Both the position numbers and the translations under genes were made by a program. A DNA stretch of 64,000 nucleotides from Candidatus Gastranaerophilales bacterium (lineage in GTDB: Bacteria > Cyanobacteriota > Vampirovibrionia > Gastranaerophilales > Gastranaerophilaceae): NCBI GenBank assembly GCA_944326115.1, contig CALVCQ010000001.1, positions 62,001 through 126,000 on the forward strand, read 5' to 3'. The notes beneath the pieces were generated by a model that was not told the DNA's origin, searched no databases, and saw only the letters and a list, made by a program, of their open reading frames with translations. This document shows positions 1 to 8,677 of the stretch, piece by piece. Within the stretch, counting starts at the first letter, position 1, and each line of letters begins with the position of its first letter.

Positions 1-213
1 TCCAGCCTGAATTCGGAACTTAACTGTATAATAGAACGTTCCATTCATAAACTTCCGGAATCTTTCAGACTGGCAATTGTATTAAGAGAGTTTCAGGGTC
101 TGAGTTATGAAGAAATTGCGGAAATAACAAAAACAAACGTAGGAACGGTGAAATCCCGTATCGCCAGAGCCAGAAATAAACTTCAGGAAGATTTAAAAGA
201 ATATATTGCATAG
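1..213 (+). CDS. ECF-type RNA polymerase sigma factor, C-terminal part (5' end outside window)
   Basis: The window opens inside this reading frame; about 70 residues are visible before a TAG stop. They form sigma-70 region 4: a LPESFRLAIVLREFQGLSYE segment, then the helix-turn-helix EIAEITKTNVGTVKSRIARA, which in this family contacts the promoter -35 element. It lies 23 bp upstream of a gene with a zinc-binding anti-sigma motif, the usual sigma/anti-sigma order, so the two probably form one operon. Region 2 and the start are missing, so its exact ECF group cannot be judged. Confidence 0.9.
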   Translation, partial: SSLNSELNCIIERSIHKLPESFRLAIVLREFQGLSYEEIAEITKTNVGTVKSRIARARNKLQEDLKEYIA

Positions 214-236
214 CATAACAAAGAGGTGTTGACAAA

Positions 237-917
237 ATGAAAGACAAGGCGGTTTGCAGAAAAGTGACATCTATGTTGTCTCTTTATATTGATGACAAAG
301 TTACGTTACAGGAAAAATCTTTTATAGAAGAGCATCTTGCAGCATGTGATGAGTGTCATCAAAAATATCTTTACCTGAAATCTCTTATTAAAAATTTGAA
401 AGATTCATACAAACAGGTACTGGAGCTGGCTGTAAAAAAACAAAAACAGGTGACTTTCAATATAAGAGAACATGAAAAATTTTTGAACAGAATATCTCCT
501 TACGTGGATAATGAACTTGATTCAAAAGAATGTTTTGACTTTAGAAAATATTTGATGAAATCGAAATCCGCACAAAAAGAGCTGAAAAAATTGTATACTT
601 TACAAAAAAAGTTAAAAAATTCATTTAATGAAACAAAAAAATTTGCACCAAAACGAATTACACATAATGTAATGAGAAAAATAACACCTGAAAAAACATT
701 TTTTGAGAGCACTATTATAGAGGGTATTTTTTCACAGAAGACAGCTAAAGCAGCCATTCTTGCAGGATTGATCCTGTTCGGCGCTTATGAATTCAAACAG
801 CTGGATACTCCCTTAAAAGAAAAAACCAAACAGATACTGTTAAAAGAAGTTCACAGAAGCATTGGACCTGCAAATACAAATACACCAAAAACAGACGATG
901 ATTTTATTAAGTTTTAA
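237..917 (+). CDS. Transmembrane anti-sigma factor with zf-HC2-like zinc motif
   Basis: This 226-residue protein starts after a gaggtgttgac ribosome site and follows the sigma gene directly. Near residue 34 is the ZAS/zf-HC2 signature H-x3-C-x2-C (EEHLAACDECHQKY), which in this family binds zinc and sequesters an ECF sigma factor. Residues about 80-130 look like a second copy of the same fold (HEKFLNRISPYVDNELDSKE) without the cysteine pair. A short hydrophobic segment (AAILAGLILFGAYEF, about 175-190) is probably a membrane anchor, leaving a short charged tail outside. It likely holds the upstream sigma factor at the membrane; the released signal is unknown. It converges with the next gene with no spacer or terminator. 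Confidence 0.8.
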   Translation: MKDKAVCRKVTSMLSLYIDDKVTLQEKSFIEEHLAACDECHQKYLYLKSLIKNLKDSYKQVLELAVKKQKQVTFNIREHEKFLNRISPYVDNELDSKECFDFRKYLMKSKSAQKELKKLYTLQKKLKNSFNETKKFAPKRITHNVMRKITPEKTFFESTIIEGIFSQKTAKAAILAGLILFGAYEFKQLDTPLKEKTKQILLKEVHRSIGPANTNTPKTDDDFIKF

Positions 918-1610
918 TTAATCGGTAAATCTGAATTTTAAAAGAGCCCATATTGCATGGAAACCGTCAATCCAGGTTATTTTTTTCCCTTCTGAATATT
1001 CTCTGCCGTAATAGGAGATAGGAAGTTCATAAAGTCTTGCATGTCTTTTCAGTACTTTTGCCGTAATCTCCGGCTCAAAATCGAACCTGTCAGATTTTAT
1101 TTCTATACCCTGTAAAAATTTTGTGTTAAAAGCTTTATAACATGTTTCCATATCTGAAAGAGTAGCTCCGTACAGGATGTTTGTTGTAAGAGTCAGAACT
1201 TTATTTCCGAGCCAGTGCGTAAACATAAACGAACGGGAAGGTTTTGCGCCAGTGAGTCTTGAACCGTATACAACATCAGCTTTGTCCTTTATGATAAGCC
1301 GTATGAGTTCTTCGTAATCATTCGGGTCGTACTCAAGGTCGGCATCTTGAATAACCATAATATCCCCTGTGATATGAGCCATTGCTGTTCTTATGGCAGC
1401 GCCTTTGCCCTGATTTTTCTCGTGGTAATAAATCTTGTATTTATTTTCAAGAGTCTTCAAATGTTCTCTTGTTCCGTCATAAGACATATCATCAACAAGT
1501 ACAATCTCCTTTTCCAACCCGCAAAACGGTGCCTGTTCTATTTTTTCAAGAATTGCATCTATTGTTTTTCTTTCATTATAAACAGGAACCACTATACTTA
1601 TTTTTTTCAT
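918..1610 (-). CDS. Family 2 glycosyltransferase, dolichyl/polyprenyl-phosphate mannosyltransferase-like
   Basis: A GT-A type family 2 glycosyltransferase of 230 residues. It opens with ISIVVPVYNERKTIDAILEK and has EIVLVDDMSYDGTREHL, GKGAAIRTAMAHITGD and the metal-binding IQDADLEYDP stretch, a pattern typical of DPM1-like enzymes that move a sugar from a nucleotide donor to a polyprenyl phosphate. There are no C-terminal membrane segments, so it resembles the soluble catalytic form rather than the two-TM GtrB type. It is monocistronic and convergent with the anti-sigma gene, sharing no spacer. Acceptor and sugar cannot be told from the sequence. Confidence 0.85.
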   Translation of the reverse strand: MKKISIVVPVYNERKTIDAILEKIEQAPFCGLEKEIVLVDDMSYDGTREHLKTLENKYKIYYHEKNQGKGAAIRTAMAHITGDIMVIQDADLEYDPNDYEELIRLIIKDKADVVYGSRLTGAKPSRSFMFTHWLGNKVLTLTTNILYGATLSDMETCYKAFNTKFLQGIEIKSDRFDFEPEITAKVLKRHARLYELPISYYGREYSEGKKITWIDGFHAIWALLKFRFTD

Positions 1611-1694
1611 GTTTCTCCCCGATATCGAGTATCTTTATTTATAAATTCTAAAAAATATTGTATAATTAAATAAAGATTATGTTAAGGGTGTTAT

Positions 1695-3446
1695 ATGGAA
1701 GATTTTATAAAATCCGTTTGTGTAGAAGATATAAACAATGCTCAAAATACGATGTTTTCTCTGTTTAAGACTTTAGAAACAGCCAGTCTCGGAAGTCTTT
1801 GCGCAAAAGCGGAAATGATTCATAACACTTTTCTCGTTAACAAATCTTATGAATTTATAGCTCAGAATCTTTCATTAATGGCTATTTTAAAATACAAAGC
1901 AGACAAATCCAACTATAAAATTGCATTGAATATGCTGGAGGATGCCAGATTTCTTGCGGAAAATTCTCAGAATAAAAATGCAATTAAAACAAACAGTTTT
2001 TGCTGGGGATATATTTATTTTTGTGAAAAAAATTATTCTCAGGCTCTTTCCGTTCTGAAACAGGCTCGAAATATTCCCTCTGACAACAGTGTTATAAATA
2101 TCAAAATTATGGATTTAATCAGCCGTATAGAAGCACTCGGAATAGATACTTCGGAAGTCCGGATAGAAAATGATATAGAAAAACCGCTTACTGCACTTTT
2201 GAATGTGGCAAGAACTCTTGCAGCAGAAACAAGTCTTGAATTATTGCTTAAAACAGTTGCAGAGGAGATAAAAAAAGTTCTTGATGCTGACAGATGCACG
2301 GTTTTTCTTTTAGATAAAAACAGAAATGAGCTTGTTTCTAAAATTGCACTTGGTATGGGCACACAGGAGCTAAGATTTCCAGCTGATAAAGGTCTTGCGG
2401 GATATGTTGCCCAATCAGGCGAAATTATTAATATAAAAGATGCATACAGTGATTCACGATTTAATCAGGATATAGACAAAGAAACCGGATACAGGACACA
2501 AACTATTCTTTGTATGCCTATATGGAATATGAAACACGAAATCCTCGGTGTTTTTCAGGTATTGAACAAACAGAACGGAACATTTTCAAAAGAAGATGAA
2601 GATGTACTTATTGCAATAGGTTCAAGCGCCGGCATTGCTATTGAAAATGCAAAACTTTTTGAATCACAGCAATATATGATTAATCAGCAAAAAGAGCTGT
2701 TTAAAAGTTTTATAGATACACTTGCCGCATCTATAGATGCAAGAGATAAAATAACAGCAGGTCATTCAAACCGTGTAAAAATGTATTCGGAGCTTATATG
2801 CGATGTAATGGGGGCTGATGAAAAAACAAAAGCAAATATTATACATGCTGCGGTATTGCATGATATAGGCAAAATCGGCATAAGAGATGCTGTTTTGCAA
2901 AAAAACGGCAAGCTTACGGATGATGAGTATAAACATATTCAAGAACATGTTAAAATTACTTATGATATTTTAAACAGAGTATACATTTCCGATGAATTCA
3001 AAGAAGTTGCTGAAATTGCCTCGAGTCATCATGAAAAATATGACGGCACCGGTTATTTCAGAAAACTAAAAGGCGAAGAAATACCTTTTGGAGGAAGAGT
3101 ACTTGCTGTAAGTGATGTATTTGATGCTATTACCTCTAAAAGACATTATCGTGACAAAATGCCGATAAAAAATGCTCTTGAAATCATTAAATCAGGTGCC
3201 TGGAAGCATTTTGACGGTAATATTGTAGAAGCATTTTTTAAGATACATTTAGACAGGCTCGTTGATGTATTTTTAAGCGAAGCAGATTCTGTCTTGTATG
3301 ATACAAAAGACAGAGAAATACTTGCAAAATATGATTTAGAGTATTTATATGAGATTTTATGCAAAGAACCTGATTTGCTTACACAGCAGGAGGGGGAATT
3401 GATTGAATTATTCAACAGATACTATAATTGCAAAGCAGGTAATTAA
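1695..3446 (+). CDS. GAF domain/HD-GYP-type phosphodiesterase-like protein with TPR-like N-terminus
   Basis: This 583-residue protein has a helical, TPR-like N-terminus (about 1-150), a GAF sensor domain (about 170-320, with DADRCTVFLLD and DKGLAGYVAQSGE), a short linker helix and an HD-GYP domain (about 335-500). The metal-binding pair H389-D390 is in AAVLHDIGKIG, followed by SSHHEKYDGTGYF and AVSDVFDAITSKRHYR. In the signature the third GYP residue is Phe (GYF, about 453-455). HD-GYP proteins hydrolyse cyclic di-GMP; all metal ligands visible to me are kept, so activity is plausible. It heads a plus-strand regulatory cluster with a TPR protein and two response regulators. Confidence 0.85.
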   Translation: MEDFIKSVCVEDINNAQNTMFSLFKTLETASLGSLCAKAEMIHNTFLVNKSYEFIAQNLSLMAILKYKADKSNYKIALNMLEDARFLAENSQNKNAIKTNSFCWGYIYFCEKNYSQALSVLKQARNIPSDNSVINIKIMDLISRIEALGIDTSEVRIENDIEKPLTALLNVARTLAAETSLELLLKTVAEEIKKVLDADRCTVFLLDKNRNELVSKIALGMGTQELRFPADKGLAGYVAQSGEIINIKDAYSDSRFNQDIDKETGYRTQTILCMPIWNMKHEILGVFQVLNKQNGTFSKEDEDVLIAIGSSAGIAIENAKLFESQQYMINQQKELFKSFIDTLAASIDARDKITAGHSNRVKMYSELICDVMGADEKTKANIIHAAVLHDIGKIGIRDAVLQKNGKLTDDEYKHIQEHVKITYDILNRVYISDEFKEVAEIASSHHEKYDGTGYFRKLKGEEIPFGGRVLAVSDVFDAITSKRHYRDKMPIKNALEIIKSGAWKHFDGNIVEAFFKIHLDRLVDVFLSEADSVLYDTKDREILAKYDLEYLYEILCKEPDLLTQQEGELIELFNRYYNCKAGN

Positions 3447-3479
3447 AAACTAATATAATTAAAGACTTAGGGATTTTTT

Positions 3480-5084
3480 ATGAAAAATAAATATTTTATA
3501 ATGACACTTGTTTTTATAACAACACTGGGCTTTTCATCAGCAGAATGTTTTTCGCATAATGCGAATAAAAATATTATAAAAACACCTGTTTCCACTTTTA
3601 ATAAAGAGAATTTGAAATTTATAAAAAATAATGAGCTGACAAATGATTTTTTGAAGATAATAACTTTTTCACAAAACGAAACAATACAGGCTGCGTCTGC
3701 TGCGGAGAAGATTAATTATTCAAAAAAATACACAGAAGCAAATGAAAAATTTGCACAGGGTAATATTACAGCCGCTTATAAAGATTACAAAGATGTACTT
3801 TCTGCAGCGGAGGATGATTTTGTAAATCTCGGACTGGCATATAAATTTGCAAATATAGGTCTTTTCTCACTTGCGCAGGAAGCAATTAACAATATTCAAG
3901 ACAGAGAAACGTACAATTATCAAATACAGCAGATTAAATCAAAACTTTTTCCTCAAATAATACTTTCTTATGATGATGAAATACGTCTTTGCCAGAATTA
4001 TACGGAAATTTACTATAACAATCTTGCTTTTGAAGTTGCGAGAGATATGGCGAAACTTCCGGAAAAGTACAAACGGTCCGATTATGCTCATTACATATTG
4101 TCTCAGGCGTATTACAATACAAAAGATTATTCAAAAGCAATAAGTGAAATCAATAAATCGTTATCAATAAATCCGGACAATTTAAATTATCTTAAATACA
4201 AGGCACAGATATTTTGTGAAACCAACAGATTATCCGATGCTGTGAATATCCTTGACAAAATGCTGGAGCAGGATACAAACATAATGGATTACAGAAATGA
4301 TCTTAAGGGTTTGAGATATTATACACTTGCAAAAGCTACGAAAGACAGAGTAAAATCTGGTTTTTATCTTGCAAATTACTTTTTGAAAGCCGGTGATGTT
4401 CAAAGAGCAATTAAAGAGTTAAATCAGAATATTTCTGCAGATAAAAAAGATTACAAATCAATGACATTGCTTGCAAATATTTATTTTAAGCAGAATAAGC
4501 TGGCAGATGCTATGGATTTATATGAAAGAGCATATAAAATCAAAAAAAATGATCCGGATAACTTAATAGGCATAGCAAACATGTATAAGTATAAAAAAGA
4601 CTACAAAAATGCTCTGGATTTTTATGTAAAAGCATCAAAAAAAGATAAACAAAATAAAGATGCGTTAATAAATGCTTCGTTGTGTTTTAAAATGCTTGGT
4701 ATGACTGATAAATCAGTGGAATATATAAACAAGGTTTTTGAAAAAGGAAATACTGACGCAAAAATTTATTACACCGCATCTAAAATTGATGACATAAAAA
4801 ATATACAGTATTTAAAAAAGACAGTCTCTGTTAATCCGTTATATGTTGACGCATGGCTGGATTTGGCAGATATTGCAATAAAAAATAACAGACCTCTTCT
4901 TGCACAAAATTATTTGAAGCCTGTAAATTATTTAAATGAAAAAGACGACAGATATTACTATTATACGGGACTTGTAAACAAACAGCTCGGAAATAAAGAA
5001 ACTGCAGTAAAAAACTTTAAAAAGTCTCTGGAGTTGAATCCTCTAAATGAAGCTGCATCAGAAGAATTGAAATCAAAGTTATAG
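3480..5084 (+). CDS. Exported TPR-repeat protein
   Basis: A 534-residue protein with a Sec-type signal peptide (KNKYFIMTLVFITTLGFSSA) followed by many tetratricopeptide repeats, clearest from about residue 200 onward (for example AHYILSQAYYNTKDYSKAIS and YYTGLVNKQLGNKETAVKNF). TPR arrays are protein-binding scaffolds, here probably in the periplasm or on the outer membrane. It lies 33 bp after the HD-GYP gene and 9 bp before a response regulator, so the three are probably co-transcribed. Its partner is unknown. Confidence 0.75.
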   Translation: MKNKYFIMTLVFITTLGFSSAECFSHNANKNIIKTPVSTFNKENLKFIKNNELTNDFLKIITFSQNETIQAASAAEKINYSKKYTEANEKFAQGNITAAYKDYKDVLSAAEDDFVNLGLAYKFANIGLFSLAQEAINNIQDRETYNYQIQQIKSKLFPQIILSYDDEIRLCQNYTEIYYNNLAFEVARDMAKLPEKYKRSDYAHYILSQAYYNTKDYSKAISEINKSLSINPDNLNYLKYKAQIFCETNRLSDAVNILDKMLEQDTNIMDYRNDLKGLRYYTLAKATKDRVKSGFYLANYFLKAGDVQRAIKELNQNISADKKDYKSMTLLANIYFKQNKLADAMDLYERAYKIKKNDPDNLIGIANMYKYKKDYKNALDFYVKASKKDKQNKDALINASLCFKMLGMTDKSVEYINKVFEKGNTDAKIYYTASKIDDIKNIQYLKKTVSVNPLYVDAWLDLADIAIKNNRPLLAQNYLKPVNYLNEKDDRYYYYTGLVNKQLGNKETAVKNFKKSLELNPLNEAASEELKSKL

Positions 5085-5093
5085 GAATATTAA

Positions 5094-5756
5094 ATGGCAA
5101 AATATAATCTTCTTATAATTGAAGACCATTCTCTTACTCGTTTCGGACTAAAAACAGCGTTCGAAAATGACAGCAGTTATGCCGGAATATATGAAGCTGC
5201 AAATGCTAAAGACGGTCTGGAAATTGCAGATAAAAAAAATATTGATATAATACTTATGGATCTGGGGCTCCCCGACATTAACGGTATAGAAGCGACAAAA
5301 ATAATAAAAGAAAAACATCCTGATATAAAAATTGTTATACTTTCTTCCCATGAAAAAAAAGAAGATGTAATAAGTTCGTTGAAAGCAGGCGCTGTTGCTT
5401 ATTGTACAAAAGATGTCGAACCGGAAAGACTTATAGAAATTGTATCGTCTGTGCTTCAAGGTGCGTCATGGTTTGATTCTAAAGTAGCACAGTTTGTTTT
5501 AAATGCAGCAGTTTCTCAAAATGAACTGACAGCAAATTCTGCTAAAACCCAAAACTCAACTGCAATAAATCTTACGACAAGAGAAAAACAGGTCCTTAAG
5601 CTTATTGCGCAAGGTCTTTCCAATAATGATATAGCGAAAAAACTTGATGTCAGTATTAATACAACAAAAGCACATGTATGCAGTATTCTGCAAAAAATGT
5701 CCGTAAATGACAGAACACAGGCGGCGATAAAAGCTATACGTGATAATATAATATAA
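5094..5756 (+). CDS. NarL/FixJ-type response regulator (REC-LuxR HTH)
   Basis: A 220-residue two-domain regulator. The receiver domain has the acidic pair at E10-D11, phospho-acceptor D56 in IILMDLGLPDINGIEA and the conserved K106. The C-terminal LuxR-type helix-turn-helix (LTTREKQVLKLIAQGLSNND, about 160-215) binds DNA. No histidine kinase is adjacent, so it is an orphan regulator. It starts 9 bp after the TPR gene. A second regulator of the same architecture follows after an intergenic palindrome. Confidence 0.92.
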   Translation: MAKYNLLIIEDHSLTRFGLKTAFENDSSYAGIYEAANAKDGLEIADKKNIDIILMDLGLPDINGIEATKIIKEKHPDIKIVILSSHEKKEDVISSLKAGAVAYCTKDVEPERLIEIVSSVLQGASWFDSKVAQFVLNAAVSQNELTANSAKTQNSTAINLTTREKQVLKLIAQGLSNNDIAKKLDVSINTTKAHVCSILQKMSVNDRTQAAIKAIRDNII

Positions 5757-5771
5757 ATAGATGAATTTGTC

Positions 5772-5813
5772 GTAATTTTAATTGATATTACGATAATTAT
5801 CAATTAAAATTAC
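5772..5813. promoter_or_regulatory. Perfect 16-bp inverted repeat between two response-regulator genes
   Basis: Left arm 5772-5787 (GTAATTTTAATTGATA) and right arm 5798-5813 are exact reverse complements around a 10-bp spacer. The arms are almost pure A/T and no T-run follows, so it is a poor intrinsic terminator. Its place 27 bp before the next start codon suggests an operator for a dimeric regulator, perhaps one of the flanking LuxR-type proteins. That role is inference. Confidence 0.6.
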
Positions 5814-5839
5814 AACTAAAGTACTGGAAAGAGACAAAA

Positions 5840-6469
5840 ATGGTAGCCATTGCAAAAATATTAATAATTGATGACAGTCCCAAATATCTTGCAGATGCAC
5901 TGCCTCTGTATGGATATGAAGTTGATGTTGCAACTGACGGAATGCAGGGGATAAAAAAGCTTACTTCTGAAAAAAACAGCTATGATATGGTTCTTCTGGA
6001 TGTAATGATGCCGAATATGGACGGATGGGAAACATTAAAAACAATAAGAACAAACAAAAAACTTGAAAATATACCGGTTATCATGATTACTGCATTGAAT
6101 GAAGAACAAAAAGAAATTTCCGGACTAAAATTCGGAGCGGATGATTATGTGGTAAAACCATTTATTTTGCCAAATCTTCTTGCAAGAATCGAAGCTTTGC
6201 TGCGCCGTTCTACCTGGCAAAAAGAAAAAGTCTCAAATGTTGACCTGAAATTTGTACAGGATGGAGAAATAGAGCCCTTAACGGCAAGAGAAAAAGAAAT
6301 ATTAAAAATGGTTTCTCAAGGGGCAAGCAACAATGATATTGCAGAAAAACTTTTTGTAAGAGAAGTTACCGTAAAAACCCATCTGAATAGTATATTTAAG
6401 AAACTGAAAGTAAAAAACAGAACACAGGCTGTTTTGTTGGCTATGCAAATGAGAATGATAGAAGATTAA
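5840..6469 (+). CDS. Response regulator (REC-LuxR HTH), second of a pair
   Basis: A 209-residue regulator. The receiver carries D11-D12, phospho-acceptor D54 in MVLLDVMMPNMDGWETLKTI, and K106 in DDYVVKPFILPNLLARIEAL. That receiver style (VKPF, LLARIEALLRR) is typical of OmpR-type proteins. The output domain is nevertheless a LuxR-type HTH (LTAREKEILKMVSQGASNND, about 142-200). REC-LuxR proteins of this kind are common in Cyanobacteria. No kinase is nearby. An AT-rich palindrome in its upstream region may control it. Confidence 0.92.
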   Translation: MVAIAKILIIDDSPKYLADALPLYGYEVDVATDGMQGIKKLTSEKNSYDMVLLDVMMPNMDGWETLKTIRTNKKLENIPVIMITALNEEQKEISGLKFGADDYVVKPFILPNLLARIEALLRRSTWQKEKVSNVDLKFVQDGEIEPLTAREKEILKMVSQGASNNDIAEKLFVREVTVKTHLNSIFKKLKVKNRTQAVLLAMQMRMIED

Positions 6470-6523
6470 AATAAAACAAATCAGGGAATTATAACAAAGT
6501 CAGTCAGCTAAGGAGAAAAACCA

Positions 6524-7054
6524 ATGGCAAATTATTCAAAAGAAGAAGTTTTTGATTTAATCTTGAAAAACCCGTCAGAGTTTGAAGATTACAGAAAGGC
6601 TAACGGTGAAATAGACCTTAGCGAACTTGATTTTTCAAATTTAACACTTGAAGGCATTGACCTTACAGGTGCGGATTTGTCAGGTGCAAGCTTTAATGAA
6701 GCAACATTTACTGAAGTGAATTTTTCTGACACTGATTTAACATCAGCAGATTTTTCAAGAGCAAATCTTGTTGAGTGCAATTTTACGGGTGCACTGCTAA
6801 ACGGTACGGATTACAGCTATGCGACTGTAAATTATTGCAATTTTACCGATGCCGATTTGGCCGGTGCTGTATTTAATGAAAGTGATCTGCAAAATTCTGA
6901 TTTTTCTGCAGCGGAAAATATGGATGCAGTAAGATTTGATGAATCCACAGTCTGGCCGGAAACAGATTTGCTACCCGAGGATTTTGATACAACATATACA
7001 AAAGATCTGTCATCTTTGGAAGATGACGATGACCATGCGGTTTCCGATTATTAA
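6524..7054 (+). CDS. Pentapeptide-repeat protein
   Basis: A strong AAGGAG site precedes the start. The 176-residue protein has runs of the A(D/N)LXX pentapeptide pattern from about residue 35 to 130 (for example LTGADLSGASFNEATFTEVN and DADLAGAVFNESDLQNSDFS), predicting a right-handed quadrilateral beta-helix. The N-terminal 30 residues form a charged helix and the C-terminus is acidic (SSLEDDDDH). There is no signal peptide. Pentapeptide proteins are frequent in Cyanobacteria and usually lack known roles. It ends at a bidirectional terminator. Confidence 0.85.
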   Translation: MANYSKEEVFDLILKNPSEFEDYRKANGEIDLSELDFSNLTLEGIDLTGADLSGASFNEATFTEVNFSDTDLTSADFSRANLVECNFTGALLNGTDYSYATVNYCNFTDADLAGAVFNESDLQNSDFSAAENMDAVRFDESTVWPETDLLPEDFDTTYTKDLSSLEDDDDHAVSDY

Positions 7055-7072
7055 GATTTTTGAAATAGATAC

Positions 7073-7101
7073 AAAAGCAGCCTTTTTAAAAGGCTGCTTT
7101 T
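7073..7101. terminator. Bidirectional intrinsic terminator
   Basis: A perfect 14-bp stem (AAAAGCAGCCTTTT against its complement) with a 1-nt centre carries a T-run on both strands. It lies between the converging pentapeptide gene and the 7113-7505 gene and can end transcription from both sides. Confidence 0.9.
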
Positions 7102-7112
7102 TGGTTATTCTT

Positions 7113-7505
7113 TTAGTCCTTCTTACCGCCCTTAAAGGCATCTACGATAGAATAAATCCAGGCACCGGTACCGGCAAGACCGGAAACAACACCGGCAGCT
7201 ATACCTGCAATTTTTGCATATTTATTCTTTGCAGCTAAACCAGCAGCGGCGCTTAATTTGCCTAATATGGTTAAACCGAGAACGGCACCGAGCTGTTTCA
7301 AGCCGTCAGCAGTTCTGCCTTGAAGAAACTGTCCTAAACCGGGCAGCGGCACAGAAGCAATTGCGTAACCCCAGCCGTCTTTTTTTTCTTTATTTTCAGA
7401 AACCGCATCTGTTTTTGGTGCCGGCTGAGTTTCACCAAAATTAACCTTTTTAGTCTTTGGTGCAGCATAAGTATTTACACCTGTACCCACTGTTTGAATA
7501 GACAT
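7113..7505 (-). CDS. Small membrane protein of unknown function (PGLGQ motif)
   Basis: I start at the ATG at 7505 because AAAGGG sits just upstream; the longer frame to 7544 has no ribosome site. The 130-residue product has a disordered N-terminus (PKTKKVNFGETQPAPKTDAV), then VPLPGLGQFLQGRTADGLKQ and two hydrophobic glycine/alanine-rich segments. The P-G-L-G-Q motif before a hairpin of membrane helices recalls TM2/DUF5683-like proteins, but I cannot assign a family. It may be general membrane-associated rather than part of a pathway. The 53698-54138 gene has a similar plan: short basic linker, one hydrophobic stretch, MSxxx start. Confidence 0.7.
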   Translation of the reverse strand: MSIQTVGTGVNTYAAPKTKKVNFGETQPAPKTDAVSENKEKKDGWGYAIASVPLPGLGQFLQGRTADGLKQLGAVLGLTILGKLSAAAGLAAKNKYAKIAGIAAGVVSGLAGTGAWIYSIVDAFKGGKKD

Positions 7506-7692
7506 GTCGAACCCTTTCTTATACTTGTTTTGATACTTCCACACTGTTATTAAAACAAAATATGCAAAAAAGTTGCTATTCTCTAAAACAAAAAAATTAA
7601 TATATTTTGTAATCAGGTATTATAAGCTGTTACAGATAAAGAATCAATGTTTATATTTTTTACAAAATTTTATAATGACATAATACAAGAAG

Positions 7693-8556
7693 TTATGCAC
7701 AACTGCACTCTTTTTTCCGTATTTTTATCTGTCCGTTACACGGCATTATAGCTTCTTCTTCTATAATACCTCCTACACTGTCTGCAATTATTATACCGGA
7801 CTTTGGATTTTTCACAGATTCAATGTGTCCTTTTACATCTGCATTTACTTCAGAATATTCAAATGCCAGATCAGTATTTTCCATTGTGCATTTTGTGAGT
7901 TTTAAATTTTTACAATAACATAGCGGCTGTGTTCCGATAATTTTACAGTTTACAAGTGTAAGGTTTTCAGAAAACCATCCGAGATATTCTCCTTTTACGA
8001 TTGAATTTTCTACGGTTACATTCTTGCTGTGCCAGAAAGCATCTTTTGTATCAAGTGTTGAATTTTTAATATGTACATTATTCATGTATTGAAAAGAATA
8101 TTTTCCCGACATTTTTAAATTGTTTATTTCAACATTATTCGTTTCAAAAAGGAAATAAACTGAATTGATTTTAGAACCAGTAATACTTATATCATCACAT
8201 TTCCAGCCAAATTCATCGGAATTAATAGAACAATTATTGATTTTAACATTTGATGATTCTCTGAGACATTTTATTCCGTTTATATTACATCCCGTAATCT
8301 TGCCGTCTTTGCAATACCACAGAGGTGCTCTTGTCATATCATCCATCAATGAATCAAATAATGTAAACCCGTAAGCGTGCCACATCGGGTATCTCAAAGA
8401 AAAAGTACAATTTTTTACCCTGTAGTTTCGACCTTCTTTTAAAACTGATTCTCCGTCGGCAGGACCGGCAAATGTACAATTTATAACATCTGTGTCTTTT
8501 ATGTTATAAAGAGCTCTTTCTTCATCAAAGGTTAAATTAGAAATGGATTTGCTCAT
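7693..8556 (-). CDS. DUF3737-type right-handed beta-helix protein
   Basis: A 287-residue protein starting after an AAAGGAGACC site. Repeating Asn/Cys-rich rungs (VINCTFAGPADGES, VKNCTFSLRYPMWHAYGF, VKINNCSINSDEFGWKCDD, VTVENSIVKGEYLGW) predict a parallel beta-helix. The order of motifs (INCTFAGPADGESVLKE near the start, LWYCKDGKI) matches the DUF3737 family, common in gut bacteria and of unknown function. There is no signal peptide. The patchy occurrence of the family suggests lateral transfer, which is inference. Confidence 0.8.
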   Translation of the reverse strand: MSKSISNLTFDEERALYNIKDTDVINCTFAGPADGESVLKEGRNYRVKNCTFSLRYPMWHAYGFTLFDSLMDDMTRAPLWYCKDGKITGCNINGIKCLRESSNVKINNCSINSDEFGWKCDDISITGSKINSVYFLFETNNVEINNLKMSGKYSFQYMNNVHIKNSTLDTKDAFWHSKNVTVENSIVKGEYLGWFSENLTLVNCKIIGTQPLCYCKNLKLTKCTMENTDLAFEYSEVNADVKGHIESVKNPKSGIIIADSVGGIIEEEAIMPCNGQIKIRKKECSCA

Positions 8557-8630
8557 AAAAGGTCTCCTTTGCAGAAAATATAAGTATGTGCTTATAAATT
8601 TTATATCATTATTATATGCTATATTTTCTC

Positions 8631-8648
8631 AAATAGCAAATACCTATA
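8631..8648. repeat. 18-bp direct repeat, left copy (flanks hydrolase gene)
   Basis: AAATAGCAAATACCTATA here recurs at 9919-9936 in the same orientation with one mismatch (C to T). The two copies bracket the single hydrolase gene and its flanks. Confidence 0.6.
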
Positions 8649-8677
8649 TCGGATAGTATGTTATGCTTTTTGGGTAT

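Noticed and set aside
5772-5813. Intrinsic terminator between the two response regulators
   Set aside because: The stem is nearly all A/T and there is no T-run; an operator is more likely.
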